Source of the DNA: Mesostigma viride
Lineage: Eukaryota > Streptophyta > Mesostigmatophyceae > Mesostigmatales > Mesostigmataceae
Reading direction: 5' to 3'
Assembly: GCA_009746045.1 (NCBI GenBank)
Contig: RPFO01000448.1
Coordinates: 4,592,391-4,656,390, forward strand
Length of the DNA stretch: 64,000 nucleotides
Positions 23,901-33,375 of the stretch are shown piece by piece. Position numbers and translations under genes: made by a program. How positions within the stretch are numbered: the stretch's first letter is position 1; each line of letters starts with the position of its first letter. A model generated the notes under the pieces. It was not told where the DNA came from. It ran no database searches and saw nothing but the letters and a program-made list of their open reading frames with translations.

Positions 23901-26900
23901 ACGGCCAAATTGTGGCTTCTTGGGAGCCCTGTCAAAGTGGGTGGCACCGCCACATTTTGCCAAAAAAAGTGCTACACCGCCACATTTGGCGGCATATCGC
24001 CACTAAAAAAAACACTGACTACAATATATAGTATACTACTATATATTGTAATAGCATACTACTACAATAGTCGGATCAAAATTGGCTCTTTTTTTAGCAA
24101 TTAGCAAATTAGCGGAGGGTGGGGGCCGAGAGTAATTAAGAGGAACCTTGATATTAAATAAGAAGCAGTCCTCTGTCGAGATATATTTTTGGAGGCGAGT
24201 TTCTATTGGCGTTAATTTGTAGTATCGTACGACAACATGTCAAGGGTGACGAAAGGTACTGAAGTCGCGGAGTGTCGCAGATTCGTTTCCAGATCGATTG
24301 GGCATTTGACGGTTAAAAGGCAGAGATGCGGTTTTGAAAATGTGTGTGGCGTGTGGGGTTAGTTAGTTAGTTGTCAGTTGAATCCCACGCCGCACATGGG
24401 CAGGCAGGGCAGCAGAGTCTATGGTGGCGCGTGGGGTTCGTGAGTTATTTAGTTGTAGCCCGCGCCAGCCTAACCCTATGATTTACCCGGGTAGCCCCAT
24501 GATCCACTAGCAATAAGCCTGTCGGACCACCGGCGCGGGAATAAACTCAACTCAACTGAGTTGCAAACTTGCAGATGGGGAACGACACCGGGTGTATCGA
24601 CCAGTAAAAACCCGTGGTCAGTTTCAAACCGAAAATCTATTGGACCCTATGTCAGCACTTCGTAGATGCCGCTTAGTTCGGCATTTTCGCGCATCCGCGC
24701 CAGGGAGCTGGCGGTGGAGGTTTCAACACCTTGGAATCTACCGAATAGCGGTTACGGCAGTTCTCGGTACATGGAAATGTGGCGATGTTGGGACGTGGCG
24801 CGTCCAAGGGGTATAACGGTGGTGCACATGGGCACCAGTGATTTGGAAACGGCCGAGGGCCAGAACACTGATCCGCACGCCATCACAAACAAACGTATCT
24901 ATCACTGGGCTAGTTGAGCACTGATGGCGGTTACGCAACTTAAGTTGCATGTGATAGGCTGGCCCCTTACGGGGCACGAAGAGCAAAGGCACAAGGGGCG
25001 GACACGCGTCACGATGCATGTGATTGACAGGATGCACACGAAAAAGGTGTGTGAGTCAAGGGAAACAAAAAGAAACGAAGACGCGGCTATGACGATGGGT
25101 AACCTGGTCTAGCAGGACCTGTTTACGGACCTGGTAAAAAAAGTGAACAAGCAGCGCGTGGATCTGACAAACGCGATCAGGGACAGAACCATTAACTTGG
25201 ACCGTTCAACGGAGGGAATACAAGTTCCAACAAAAAATGTCAATGCAGCCAAGGCCACCTACCATGAAAGGAAAGAAAAGGAAGAAAAGCAGTGCGAGGA
25301 GAGGGTTCGCAAAGCATACGAAACATACGTCGAGCCGCAATTGAAGACTCTAGAGCGACTCAAAGTCGCCCTGGGGAAAAGGGAGGAACAACTATGGAAC
25401 GGAGTGGTGAAGAAATGCCACACAGGAGGTACTGTCCACCCTAGAAACCATCGCGCCGCTGCTTGCCAACGTTGTAAATAAAGGGGCTCTCGCGGAGACC
25501 GTCAATCTGACGGGATCTCAGACGGAGGACGATGGTTTATAAAATTCTGTGCTTTCTGCAGCTGGGAAGACGGCAGGCGGGTGTTCATTTGTAAATATCA
25601 CCCCATCGTCAACACAAACCATGGGACAGAATGGCAAAAGGAAAAAACTTGGTAACTCATCGCGACAGGCAATGGGACCAAGCGGACACTGGAGTTCGAC
25701 GAATGCAGCGTTGACCCAATAGTTCGTCCCCAGCAGCGGGACCCAACGGATCCCGCGCATCCGGACCTGCAGAGTCTGGAGGACAACCTACTGCCTAAAT
25801 TGATCCCTACAAGGCAACGGTGGCCCCAACTCTCAACTTTATTACACGGGTCCCCAACTCTCAAGGGGCGATGCTGCTTAACAGCCTACAACTTACTCGA
25901 GCGCGCCGCTGTGTACTGGTTCAAGCACCACAATAGCATTAGTTAGCGGCCAAACCTGATAAGGACCCTCGGCCACATGTTCAAGACTGGGCGATATTCC
26001 CTAGATGCTTTCTCGTGGGCAAGGGCCTTGACTATCCACGTGAACAAGCTGCATTTGAGATCATGGTAGAACCTAGACTCGGTGAGCGTTCATTGCCAGC
26101 TGTAGCACGTGGGCTTGAAAGAGCCCTCTTCAATCCGTGTGAGCGATACTTTGAATCGGATGAGATAGATGCAGTTTTCCCGGATGCTCGTGCGGCTCAA
26201 CGCCAAGAACGCGCAGCACGCACAGCAGAAGATCTGCCTGCCTATTTTGACATAGATGCCATCATCGAGGAGGTGCGTAAGCCTCCTCGTGATGATGCCG
26301 AATTAACGGATTAACAACTCCTTGACAAGGGCCTGCGTGACAACCGGAATAAGGATGCTGCTGATATCATGTTGTCGGTTGACTCTGAGTCATAACGGGC
26401 GTTTTATCCGTGAATTTTCATTATATGTGACTATATATGGTATTTATGACTTTGATGATTTAAATCGACAATTTTGTTAATTTGATAATTTTCTAACTGG
26501 GGACAACCCAATTAAGAACATACCTCCGTGGGGAGGATATGTAACACATATCCCTGAGAAGGGGCATATGTTTTTTTAATACATTATAGGCAACAACCTG
26601 CAGGTGGTTGGTGTAAACAGCCACCTACTCGGGGAGCACAATTGAGGTGCACCTGTACCACCATGTATTCCAGAAGCTGTGCAAAGTTGCGGACATGCGG
26701 TGGAAGATGATCATGGCTAGGCAATGGCTTGGGCATGATGGCGTCTCAGCAGAGAGTGTCTCTGCATGGGCAAAGCACGGCTGACTCATAGAGGATGCAG
26801 TAAGGCTTCCCCATGGTCCAGAGCCCACAGATAGGCTTGGAACACACACATTTAGAGGCGCCGGTTTGGGAGAGTATAAAGGCCTCTCCCGGAGCCTGAG

Positions 26901-29012
26901 GATTTTTAGGGGCATTCCCAGGGTTAACCCACAACCCACCTAGGGGACAACCTAGTCGGGGTAAATTAGGAGTATACTACTATAATAGATATATTGTAAT
27001 AGCATACCACTATAATAGTATACTACTATAGTAGATATATATTGTAATAGCATACTACTATATTAGTATACTACTATATTATAATAGCATACATCTACAA
27101 TGGTATATATTGTAATACTACACATGCATACCATGAAAGCGTGGGTGAGAACGAGTCAACAGGTGGCCGTGACGGTTGGTGGGGCGCCGCCGCCATGCGC
27201 TGCAGCACGTTGATCACCGCGCCGTAGTTGCTGCTGCTGCCGCCCCGCCGCTCCAGCTCGCGCAGCACCGTAGCGATGGCGTCCGCCACCTCCTCCCGGT
27301 AGCTGAACTCTTCATGCAGTGCCTGGCGGTGGTTGGTGGGTTGGGTGGGTTTGTTGGTGCAGGATGTGTGGGGTGGGCGTTGGTTTGGTTGGAGGGTTGG
27401 GTGGCGCATAGAATTTGGGGTGGGCGTTGGTTGGTTGGAGGGTTGGGTGGTGCATAGAATTTGGGGTGGGACTATGTTTGGTTGGAGGGTTGGGTGGTGC
27501 ATAGAATTTGGGGTGGGACTATGTCTGGTTGGAGGGTTGGGTGGTGCATAGAATTTGGGGTGGGACTAGGTTTGGTTGGTGGGTTGGGTGGGACCATGAT
27601 TTGATGATTGTTTGACGATACAACGGGCGTGGGGATGAACTGAATTTGAACGATTCCGCCGAACTCGCTAAACGCAAATCACCTGTGTTGATGAATGCAT
27701 GATATGTGTAGCGTTTTGATCAATGGGTGGATGGGTACAGGGACTGTTCCCTACATGAAGGGGTGGAGTGATGGATTGTTGGGTGGATGGCTTGTTTTAT
27801 GGATGAATGATAAGTGATTGTTGGGCAAATCGAAGGCTGCAGGAAGTCCGTGGCATCGGGGGGGGGGGGGGGGGGGGGCGGAAGCAAGTGGGGTAAGGGA
27901 GAAGAAAGGGCGGAGGAAGAGGGGAGGAAAGGGGGGGTCCTGACTACAACTCTTTGAAATAGAGCTCATCTAATACGGCCCAAAAGTATAAAAGTGTTGG
28001 TGGACATTAATATGGTTGGAATAAGTGAGCGTGAACACATTGCCCAAAAGTAGAAGGCAATCATAGGGCCAAGGCGTACTGAGCAATTCAGCTGCATGTA
28101 TGGCAGGGAGTCGCAGGGATGCGGCGTGCTCTTCATCCCGTGGTCAGAAAACGAACCATGTTTAGAAACCAATTCTTCAGGACGCATTCCCTCCGCAGTC
28201 CTCCCTCCTCCTAGATCCGCCCCCAGCCTGCACTCCCCTCCTGTGCCCCCCCTCCACTCCATTAGGCCAGCCCCATTCCATTCTCGTAACCCAACCCGCG
28301 CAATCTCACCCGACCACGCCATCCCGCCAAGGACATCGATGATCTGCTATGGACACGTAATATGGGCCAGGAGGTCCGAATTGCCAAGGTAAAAAACGGT
28401 CGAGCTCCCATCCCACCAGCCAGCCTCGTGACACCGACGTCGTGGACAGGCTTGCACGGGGTAACTCACCTCATTGCTGTGCGTGTTGGGACGCAGCTTG
28501 AAGGTTTTCCTGTACGGGCTCTCAGGGCGAGGTAGCTCATCCCCGCGCCTTGGGGATTCCTTGACCGATGGGGTAGAGTTTGACAGAAATTCAGCTTCGT
28601 GTTTTTGTCTGGTGGCCGCCCACGGCGACGACGGTCCGTAGAGTCCGCTTGGCTGCGATAATGACGACGGGGCAGTCATTGGCCGCTCTGCCGATTCAGA
28701 CACTCGCACTTTCCGAGCATCGCCCACTTGGGGACTCAACGGAAAATCCAGTTGGGTTGTTACCCCAGGACTCGCCCTGCCTACTGGCGAGCTTGGCAAG
28801 GTTGGGGGAGTGCAAGGCCTTCTGATTGCATCGACGTGCGGAGCCTGCGCTGTCCGTCGAAACAGCCGCTGTGCGGCATTGCTGCCCGAGCCGGTCGGGG
28901 ATGCGGCATGGCGAGCGCTCTCGTAAAAAGCTGTCGGCGACTTCAAGGGACTAGACAACCCAGAATGGCTGGGCGCCACTGTCAGGTCAATACTACTCTT
29001 TCTGCCTGCCAT
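7026..29012 (-). CDS. Axonemal dynein light-chain-like coiled-coil protein, 19 exons (1,186 aa)
   Basis: Exons, in order of transcription: 28470-29012, 27132-27322, 21713-21817, 20776-20848, 19770-19871, 18547-18615, 17958-18014, 17483-17604, 16815-16923, 15504-15632, 14515-14613, 13850-13972, 12660-12766, 11760-12117, 10301-10916, 9901-9983, 9261-9371, 7867-8288, 7026-7167. All have GT/AG borders, phases agree at every junction, and the total is 3,561 nt. The N-terminus (1-181) is Ser/Pro-rich and low complexity. IPERYHV lies near 313. Residues ~381-575 resemble the p28/DNALI1 and AXDND1 light-chain domain: IVLRELTRQVFVHCAERG, then coiled coil. Residues ~730-935 are unrecognised. The end (~935-1186) repeats an EF-hand-derived pattern (MTLHEFYVAIVRIA, MDYQEWVLFVRRAG, FPEFEYAVAMLAH) without obvious calcium ligands. 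By homology it would act in the axoneme, probably with inner-arm dynein. Weak points are the 5.3-kb second intron and the GTTCGT donor of exon 5. The gene model is firmer than the function. Confidence 0.7.
7436..7858. repeat. Pure polypyrimidine/polypurine tract in the last intron
   Basis: About 420 bases of C and T with almost no interruption: CCCCTC units, then CTCCTCC units. It lies in the last intron of the flagellar-type gene, so the RNA carries the GA-rich strand (GGAGGA, GGGGAG). It reads open in several frames (Pro/Ser on one strand, Gly/Arg/Glu on the other), but this is an artefact of base composition. Confidence 0.9.
8400..8830. repeat. Degenerate ~120-bp intronic repeats
   Basis: Four loosely similar units, each with ATGCATGCAC, then GCTGGCGGGCGC and a run ending in CACACA, lie in the intron between exons 17 and 18. 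No coding capacity is seen. A C-run of about 21 lies further on, near 9,096-9,116. Confidence 0.4.
9066..9203 (-). repeat. Two copies of the end of exon 17 plus donor
   Basis: On the minus strand, exon 17 ends TTCTACGTGGCCATCGTG and is followed by GTGGGT. Two near copies (TTCTACGCGGCCATCATG, then GTGGG or GTGGTG) follow in the intron at 9,168-9,203 and 9,066-9,094, about 91 and 101 bases apart, separated by G-rich filler and a shared AATGTGGTCTGAG. The copies are not needed for the reading frame. Confidence 0.75.
10009..10075. repeat. Short tandem repeat in intron 15
   Basis: Four units of roughly 22 bases, GAAGAGACAAAGAAAGCATT and variants, each ending in ACAAAG. They lie between exons 15 and 16 of the flagellar-type gene. 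Confidence 0.6.
10936..11050. repeat. 11-bp tandem repeat next to an acceptor
   Basis: Units of AACCCAGTCAA and AACCCAGACAA are repeated about eight times. On the minus (transcribed) strand this is a T- and G-rich run that ends about 20 bases before the exon 15 acceptor at 10,917. It may include the polypyrimidine tract. Confidence 0.6.
11471..11705 (-). repeat. Copies of the exon 14 end, and 25-bp tandem repeats
   Basis: Exon 14 ends at 11,760 with GAGGAGGTGTATGACAAG before GTGAGGG. Bases 11,525-11,547 repeat this as GGAGGTCTACGACAAG plus GTGAGG, and 11,471-11,490 repeat GGAGTGTATGACAAG without a donor. Between them and the exon (about 11,590-11,700) are four 25-bp units of AAGTTTTCATACAGCTCCTC. 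All lie in the intron. Confidence 0.65.
13694..13815 (-). repeat. Copies of the exon 12 end
   Basis: The last ~57 bases of exon 12 (13,853-13,909), including GGGGATGCTCATGGAGTACG and GAAGCAGGAGTGGCACGTG, recur at 13,759-13,815 with a few changes. A shorter piece (GAAGCAGGAGTGGCACGTG) recurs at 13,694-13,714. In the longer copy the splice site is altered to GTGAGGGTAA. Offsets from the exon are 94 and 159 bases. Confidence 0.75.
14064..14530 (-). repeat. Seven-copy tandem array built on the end of exon 11
   Basis: The element CTCGAGCAGCTGGAGCTCAA, which is the end of exon 11 on the minus strand, occurs seven times. Its plus-strand mark GAGCTCCAG starts at 14,064, 14,133, 14,201, 14,269, 14,337, 14,427 and 14,518, so the periods are 69, 68, 68, 68, 90 and 91. 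The first copy met in transcription is the exon itself, with a weak junction AAT/GTGGGA. Four later copies carry the stronger AAG/GTGAGG. The array fills most of the intron up to exon 12 at 13,972. Confidence 0.85.
15311..15490. repeat. 17-bp minisatellite
   Basis: About ten head-to-tail copies of GCCAGTCATCCATCCAA. The first half of the array has CATCC and the second half CGTCC, which shows spread of a variant along the array. It starts within 15 bases of the donor that follows exon 10. Confidence 0.9.
16455..16550 (+). repeat. tRNA-like (possible SINE) segment, copy 1
   Basis: GGGATGCCTTCGGATCAGGA is followed about 55 bases later by GTGTTCGAATCCAG, which looks like a polymerase III B box. 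The same pair (GCGATGCCTTAGGATCAGGA, then CAGTTCGATTCCGG) occurs at 42,612-42,710. I cannot fold either into a full cloverleaf, so neither is called as a tRNA gene. Confidence 0.35.
16673..16815 (-). repeat. ~40-bp tandem repeat containing the exon 9 splice donor
   Basis: Exon 9 ends at 16,815 before GTGAGGGGCGGG. Three further units of GTGAGGGGCG followed by GTGGCAGCCAG lie in the intron, each about 40 bases long (plus-strand CCTCAC at ~16,691, 16,729 and 16,770). GTGAGG is conserved in all four, so the true donor is the first unit of the array. Confidence 0.75.
17030..17092. repeat. 22-bp direct repeat
   Basis: Three copies of GATATGAGATGCCCATCTAG in the intron between exons 8 and 9. No other content is recognised. 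Confidence 0.7.
17886..17917. repeat. Homopolymer G run (~31)
   Basis: An uninterrupted G run about 40 bases past the end of exon 7, a C run in the transcript. Similar long G or C runs occur at 9,096, 27,860, 48,247, 51,285 and 62,001. Their exact lengths may be affected by sequencing error. Confidence 0.8.
18345..18472. repeat. 22-bp AT-rich tandem repeat
   Basis: Five to six copies of TATTGATACTGTATGTAATA followed by CC, with small variants (GTATGCAA, TTTATACTG). It lies in intron 6 of the flagellar-type gene. Confidence 0.85.
19501..19692. repeat. 32-bp minisatellite
   Basis: Six copies of GGCAACGGAGGAAGGAGGGG followed by AGGGGTGCGA(G). Unit starts at 19,501, 19,533, 19,565, 19,597, 19,629 and 19,661 give an exact 32-base period. 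It lies in intron 5. ORFs through it on either strand are artefacts. Confidence 0.9.
23120..24080. repeat. TATACTACTATAATAG arrays around a CACCGCCA/TGGCG motif cluster
   Basis: AT-rich arrays at 23,129-23,226 and 24,023-24,075 share TATACTACTATAATAG-type units with a third array at 26,960-27,120. Between the first two, the inverted motif CACCGCCA..TGTGGCG recurs about seven times (near 23,262, 23,815, 23,860, 23,945, 23,975). No gene is visible. The motif density suggests the terminal region of a mobile element. Confidence 0.45.
24480..26420 (+). mobile_element. Probable transposon remnant with two unrecognised ORFs
   Basis: The plus frame 25,143-25,481 encodes 112 aa, Lys/Glu-rich and probably coiled coil (HERKEKEEKQCEERVRKAYE). 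The frame 26,015-26,314 encodes 99 aa, acidic, with an amphipathic end (YFDIDAIIEEVRKPPRDDAE). Both lie in an intron on the strand opposite the host gene, separated by stops. The left part (24,490-24,550) matches the end sequence at 2,398-2,450. The right flank (26,515-26,575) carries a CTCCGTGGGGAG hairpin and the ATATGTGTTACATAT-like sequence of the family described at 5,640 and 6,100. I do not recognise a transposase, integrase or polymerase motif. Confidence 0.35.
26960..27125. repeat. TATACTACTATAATAG array
   Basis: Degenerate repeats of AGTATACTACTATA and GATATATATTGTAATAGCAT, like those at 23,129 and 24,023. The exon 2 donor (27,131) follows immediately. Confidence 0.7.
27345..27600. 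repeat. 47-bp minisatellite in intron 1
   Basis: GGTTGGAGGGTTGGGTGGTG followed by CATAGAATTTGGGGTGGG recurs four times (GCATAG at 27,406, 27,452, 27,499 and 27,546). It lies just before the acceptor of exon 2. A G run of about 20 follows at 27,858-27,878. Confidence 0.85.
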
Positions 29013-30285
29013 GATCCGTTAGTGGCAACTGCCGTTTGGTCAATTGTCACGCCAACATGGGAGCTCCGACAAAAAGCGCCAGAATGAACTTCACAAATTA
29101 CAATTGCCGATCACGTCGAAAGGATATCAAATCGTTGCGAATACGACCGGACACGCAGTTCCATACATTCTTATTAGTCACGTCGGCACTCTGCCATGGC
29201 TGCCACGATTTTTCCCTCAGCTACCTAAAAATGGTAGAATTTCCCATTTCCCACGTGCCGTTGCCTACTTGCCTGTGATGAGATACGCTCCTTGTACAAT
29301 TACGTTACAGTGACTGTGTACCAACGGTTCACAACTCACAAGGTGACATCCGTAAGTTCTAAGAAGTAACCGTTTCTACGTTTCAACATCTCAACCTCAG
29401 TGTGAGCCTGTCCAGGTCCTATGTAAAATTAATAGGATAAGCAAGGATGAGGTGATGAGGATACTGTACCTAAGTCGATGACTTGATGTTGATTGACGTT
29501 GCTAATTTGCTATACAAGCAACAGGAACTGCTAAAGCACTCGACCGGGACATATAACTGATATAAGACAGTGATGCCTGGTCGGCTAATCGGCAATCGCC
29601 TAGGTACTAGCTTAGTACCTAAGTGTACTTGGGCCTTATAATTAGCCAGGAGTCACGCTTCTCAGAGAAGTTCTCATTCAGTCTGCATAGCGTGCAAAAT
29701 TGCAAAATTGAAAGTTATGAGCACCACTTCTATAACGACACAGAACCAAACTTGATTTTACTCATGATCAATTCATGACCATGCAAGTGTGCAAATAATT
29801 GTTGTTAATTCATCCCTTGATAGCTAAACGCCAGGGATGGTATTTACCTTGGTACGCTGATACGTACGTTACGGTCGCATTATGTGTGGACGCAAGGCCG
29901 GTCGCAAGGTGTGCACTCAGAACTTGTGACATATTTTTTTTGTCGCGATGATGTATTGCCGATTTCTCGATGACTCTTGATAATACCAAGTAGTAACCAT
30001 ACGGGCCCCGGTTTCACATCCTGCAATACAGATCTGTGATCAATAGTTGATATAGTTCGACGCGCGCACTCGAGCCGCACGTATATATTGGCTTGATCTT
30101 TACTTGGTGTGATCCTGGCGATGGTTCCTGTTATGTCGGGTTCCTCCTGCTGCTAAAAAATGATCTTCGGTTCTTGCGTTTGTTGAAAGCCCGTTTTTTC
30201 TGCCAAGAAGCGGTTTGGTTAGGTCATCGAGAACCCAGCGAAGGCAATTCAGTTAGCAAAACAACGCCAGGCAGATTTCCTAACC
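29013..30285. promoter_or_regulatory. Divergent intergenic spacer
   Basis: A 1.27-kb region between the start codons of the flagellar-type gene (minus) and the Aven-like gene (plus). It is AT-richer than the coding DNA. I see no convincing TATA box or repeated factor site. It may serve as promoter for both genes by position alone. Confidence 0.4.
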
Positions 30286-32123
30286 ATGACCGATAAGCGT
30301 GACGCCCGCAATCAGCGCCTGCAGAATTTGAGATATAAGTCGCGTGGTAGAGGCAGAGGCGCCGGGCGTGGCCGTGGTGCTGCACCTCTGCCTCATGCAA
30401 AGGGATCGCACGAAGTTCTCGCAGCTTCAGATGATGAGTTCGATTATGATGACGACGACGTGGCGACCGCTGACACCATTCGCTCCTCTGGTGCTGACCT
30501 GGCTGTCTTGCTGGCGGAGGAGGACTACGGAGGTGATGTGATGCCTCTTGGACACGCATGGGTTGTTCTGTGCCCTGTAGTCCATCTGCTCAAGGGACCT
30601 ACCTATCTTTCCTTTGCTGTGCGTTCTAGCTGCTGACTGGGCTTTTTCTCCATGTCGCTGACCAATAGCATGCCCTACTCTGAATCTATGTGCACGCATG
30701 TCAGCAGGCTCATTTCCCAGAGGCCGCGCGTACGACAGGGACTACCTGGAGGAGCTGGAGAAAGAACGCGGAGTGAACTATGACGACACGCAAGATGTAA
30801 GGCCAAGGCTGTGGATGTCAAGACAAGGAGAAACATGTCCCTACCCCTGCCACAGCCACCGCGATAGGTTTTCTTTAATGGTTCCTCTCAATCTTTTTTC
30901 CTGTGACCAATGCCAGTACCGAGTAGGTGCTGTTGACTCAGGTTGAGAACCCGATACCTTGTTTGCGGCGGTATGGGAACCACAGTACCTCCCATGACCA
31001 CGGCTACGCTGCTCGGCCCCATATGTACCAAGGCATTTTGGGGGGCACCTTGCTCAGTTATATTCTTATCATGCTCCTATTTTCGCATGCGCAACTCCTG
31101 CCCCCGCCATCTTCCAACCTGCCAGCTTCCCACATGCCTATCTTACACGTTATTAGTGACCACATGACCCAAATGACCCCACGCCAAGCTCGTGGTCTCC
31201 TCAAACGTTCACGGGTCTGTGTGCCCTTCGTTCTTTACATGTGATCATGTTCACTTTTGGCACTGTCCTCCCAGATGTTCTCCGTCGAGTTGGGCGCGCT
31301 GGCCGTGACGCTAAGCCAGCTGCCCCGCTCCCTTCTGCTGGCCACCGTGCCCTGGCCTCGGTCCTCCGAAATGCCCTGCACTTGCGCCTTGTCCTACGAA
31401 TATGGGCCGTTTGGAAGCCAAGATGAATCGGGTTCAGGGGATGCAGGCGGGCTCCAGGTTTCGCCGGTGAGCGAGCACAAAGACGATGCACAGGCAGGTA
31501 AAAGAGAAGAAGAAGAATCACAAAGTCATCACGGTGGGAGGACCTCTGGACGATCAGCATCGGCAAGTCGGGGCAGCGCTAGGGCCGCTGATGTGCCCTC
31601 TGCCGATTCTTTGCGAGACTCGGGAGCTCGGCCATCCAGTGAGGGTGCCCTTGCCTCATCGGCCAGGCCGCCTGTACAGGCAAAGCCAGCTATCATGTCC
31701 ACAGCTGCAGCCGATGAGCTGGATGAATTGCTCAACCAACCCACCCTGGACAGCGGAGCAAAGCCCCCTGCAAAGAAAACAGCATCCGCAGCTGCAGACG
31801 ACGACGAGCTGGATGAATTGCTCGCCCAACCCATCCTGGACAAAGGAGCAAAGCCCCCTGCAAAGAAAATAGCATCCGCAGCTGCAGACGACGAGCTGGA
31901 TGAATTGCTCGCCAAACCCACCGTGGACAAAGGAGCAAAGCCCCCTGTACACAAAGATGTGCCTGGTGGGGCAGATCTCCAGGGTGTAGGGATGAGCACG
32001 GGAATACTGCCCTTGGCATCTGTGCAGTCTCCGCCTGGGCCTGCACCAGCGAAGGTACAACCAATGCAAGCTGCCACTGCGCCGCCAAAGGATGACTTTG
32101 ATGACTGGTTAGACTCAATATAG
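30286..32123 (+). CDS. AVEN: Aven-like protein, 3 exons (394 aa)
   Basis: Exons 30286-30532, 30708-30796 and 31275-32123 join in phase (1,185 nt). Donors are GGTGATG and GTAAGG; acceptors are CAGCAG and TCCCAG. Three features together match the cell-death regulator Aven: an Arg/Gly box near the N-terminus (SRGRGRGAGRGRG, residues ~19-31), a central DLAVLL..FSVELGALAVTLSQLPRSLL segment resembling the Aven LL..LP core, and the C-terminal DDFDDWLDSI. Aven binds RNA through its RGG box and is linked to ATM/ATR checkpoint control and apoptosis in animals; its algal role is unknown. Residues ~255-345 are three tandem ~30-residue repeats (DELDELL.QP..D.GAKPP) specific to this copy. Exon 3 has internal GTGAGC and GTAAAA sites, so it could be further spliced. 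The sequence match is short, so the family call is moderate. Confidence 0.62.
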
Positions 32124-33053
32124 CACTCTGGGCCCTGAGCTTGTCGGATTGCGCTCATTTCAGCCATTTGTGTTGGCTATATGCGCGCAAGGCCTGGGCA
32201 ACAGTGTCTGCGACTTATGTGAGATCCACCCACTTTGTTGGCAGCCGACTGTGTGCACGTTCTAATGACTTGTGCCATGCATGGCCAGCACATGCCTGCC
32301 ACATGCAACCCGGGTCATCTCGGCTTCTTGCCTCACATCAGTGTAACAGCAAACTGTGCACATAAGTTGGTTGCATGATAAGACAATGCCAGCGCACGGA
32401 AGATATCCGGATCGGTGGCATGGTACACACGTATATACTATTATTCGTTGATATGATGGTATAGAGCTTCGGAGGTCTAGACACGCATTGTGTTGTGCGC
32501 ATGGGTTTACCACTAAAGAAGCAGTCGACCCCGGTAATATGTTCTCCCAATTTCTGGCCTGCGCTGGTTGTCTCCTTGATATGCGTTCATGGAATGAGGA
32601 GGGAGCTAGTCACGATCGATCGATCGAGAGGGCCCACACGAGCTCCTAGCTAGGCTCCGCATTTCACTTGAACACTGCGCGGCGCTGGCCGGAGCCGTGG
32701 CATGCAGGCCACAGAAGCTAGAATACTACAGTACGTGTGCGTTTAGCTTTGCATGCACGCTTGCATGCGGCGATAAAGGTCGATGCATGTGCAGCCATGC
32801 ATGGGCCGGTACCGCGTGTACTACTATTTAAATTAATGATTTAATTCAACTCATGCTCCCATCGGGGAGTCATGATCACGGAGCATTTACCCCGATAGAT
32901 GGATGGATGAGCCCCCCATAGATGGATTAGCTTAGAGTTAGCTTAGAACTTTCGGTTTCGAGGCTTCACCCACCTCCATCCATCCAGCAAGGGAATGTGT
33001 GCTACATGATCTCCCAACGGAGTCATGTTATTATTTAATTTAATTAATTAAAC
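32124..33053. other. Intergenic, dispersed repeat fragments
   Basis: Contains a partial copy (32,545-32,585) of the repeat at 3,870-3,910, a GATCGATCGATCGAG run near 32,612, and two hairpin-type tails with TTTAATTAA-like ends (32,825-32,885 and 33,005-33,050). No gene is supported. Confidence 0.5.
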
Positions 33054-33335
33054 TCGTGCTCCCGTTGGGGAGTCACGGAGCACCGAAGTGCTTTTAATCC
33101 CTGTGTGTGCACTACAGGAGAAAGGGCAGAGACCCCCAGTCTCCTTCATGCCAAAGGCATGCCACAGCTGCAATCGGGCGCGGCTAGCTAAAAGGACAGG
33201 CTAACGATCCGGCAAACTGTGGGTGCAATAAGACCCATGTGAGCATATCATAGCAAGGAGCGTAAGGCAAGTAATCTGAACATAGCCAGGGCGTAGCATG
33301 GCTGTACTAGAACTAGGCTAAGGCTATGATATTAA
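33054..33335. mobile_element. Terminal-inverted-repeat family, partial copy
   Basis: Matches 35,970-36,262 over its whole length (GTGCTCCCGTTGGGGAGTCA, then GCAATAAGACCCATGTGAGC and CGTAGCATGGCTGTACTAG). It breaks off before the right terminal repeat and continues into TTAATTTAATTAG and the (CCCA) array. Confidence 0.65.
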
Positions 33336-33375
33336 TTTAATTAGTTAATACGTACACGCCATATCCATCCATCCA

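Larger units (their letters stand above)
21818..27131. other. Giant second intron (5.3 kb), largely transposon-derived
   Basis: This is the interval between exon 2 and exon 3 of the flagellar-type gene. It holds three 42-bp repeats (CTATCTATTCG units, 21,905-22,010), a ~64-bp duplication at 22,895-23,000 (CGTATGGGAACAAGGGG), AT-rich arrays, and a segment with two plus-strand ORFs. An unnoticed extra exon cannot be excluded, although phases across the gap agree (2 then 1). Confidence 0.5.
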
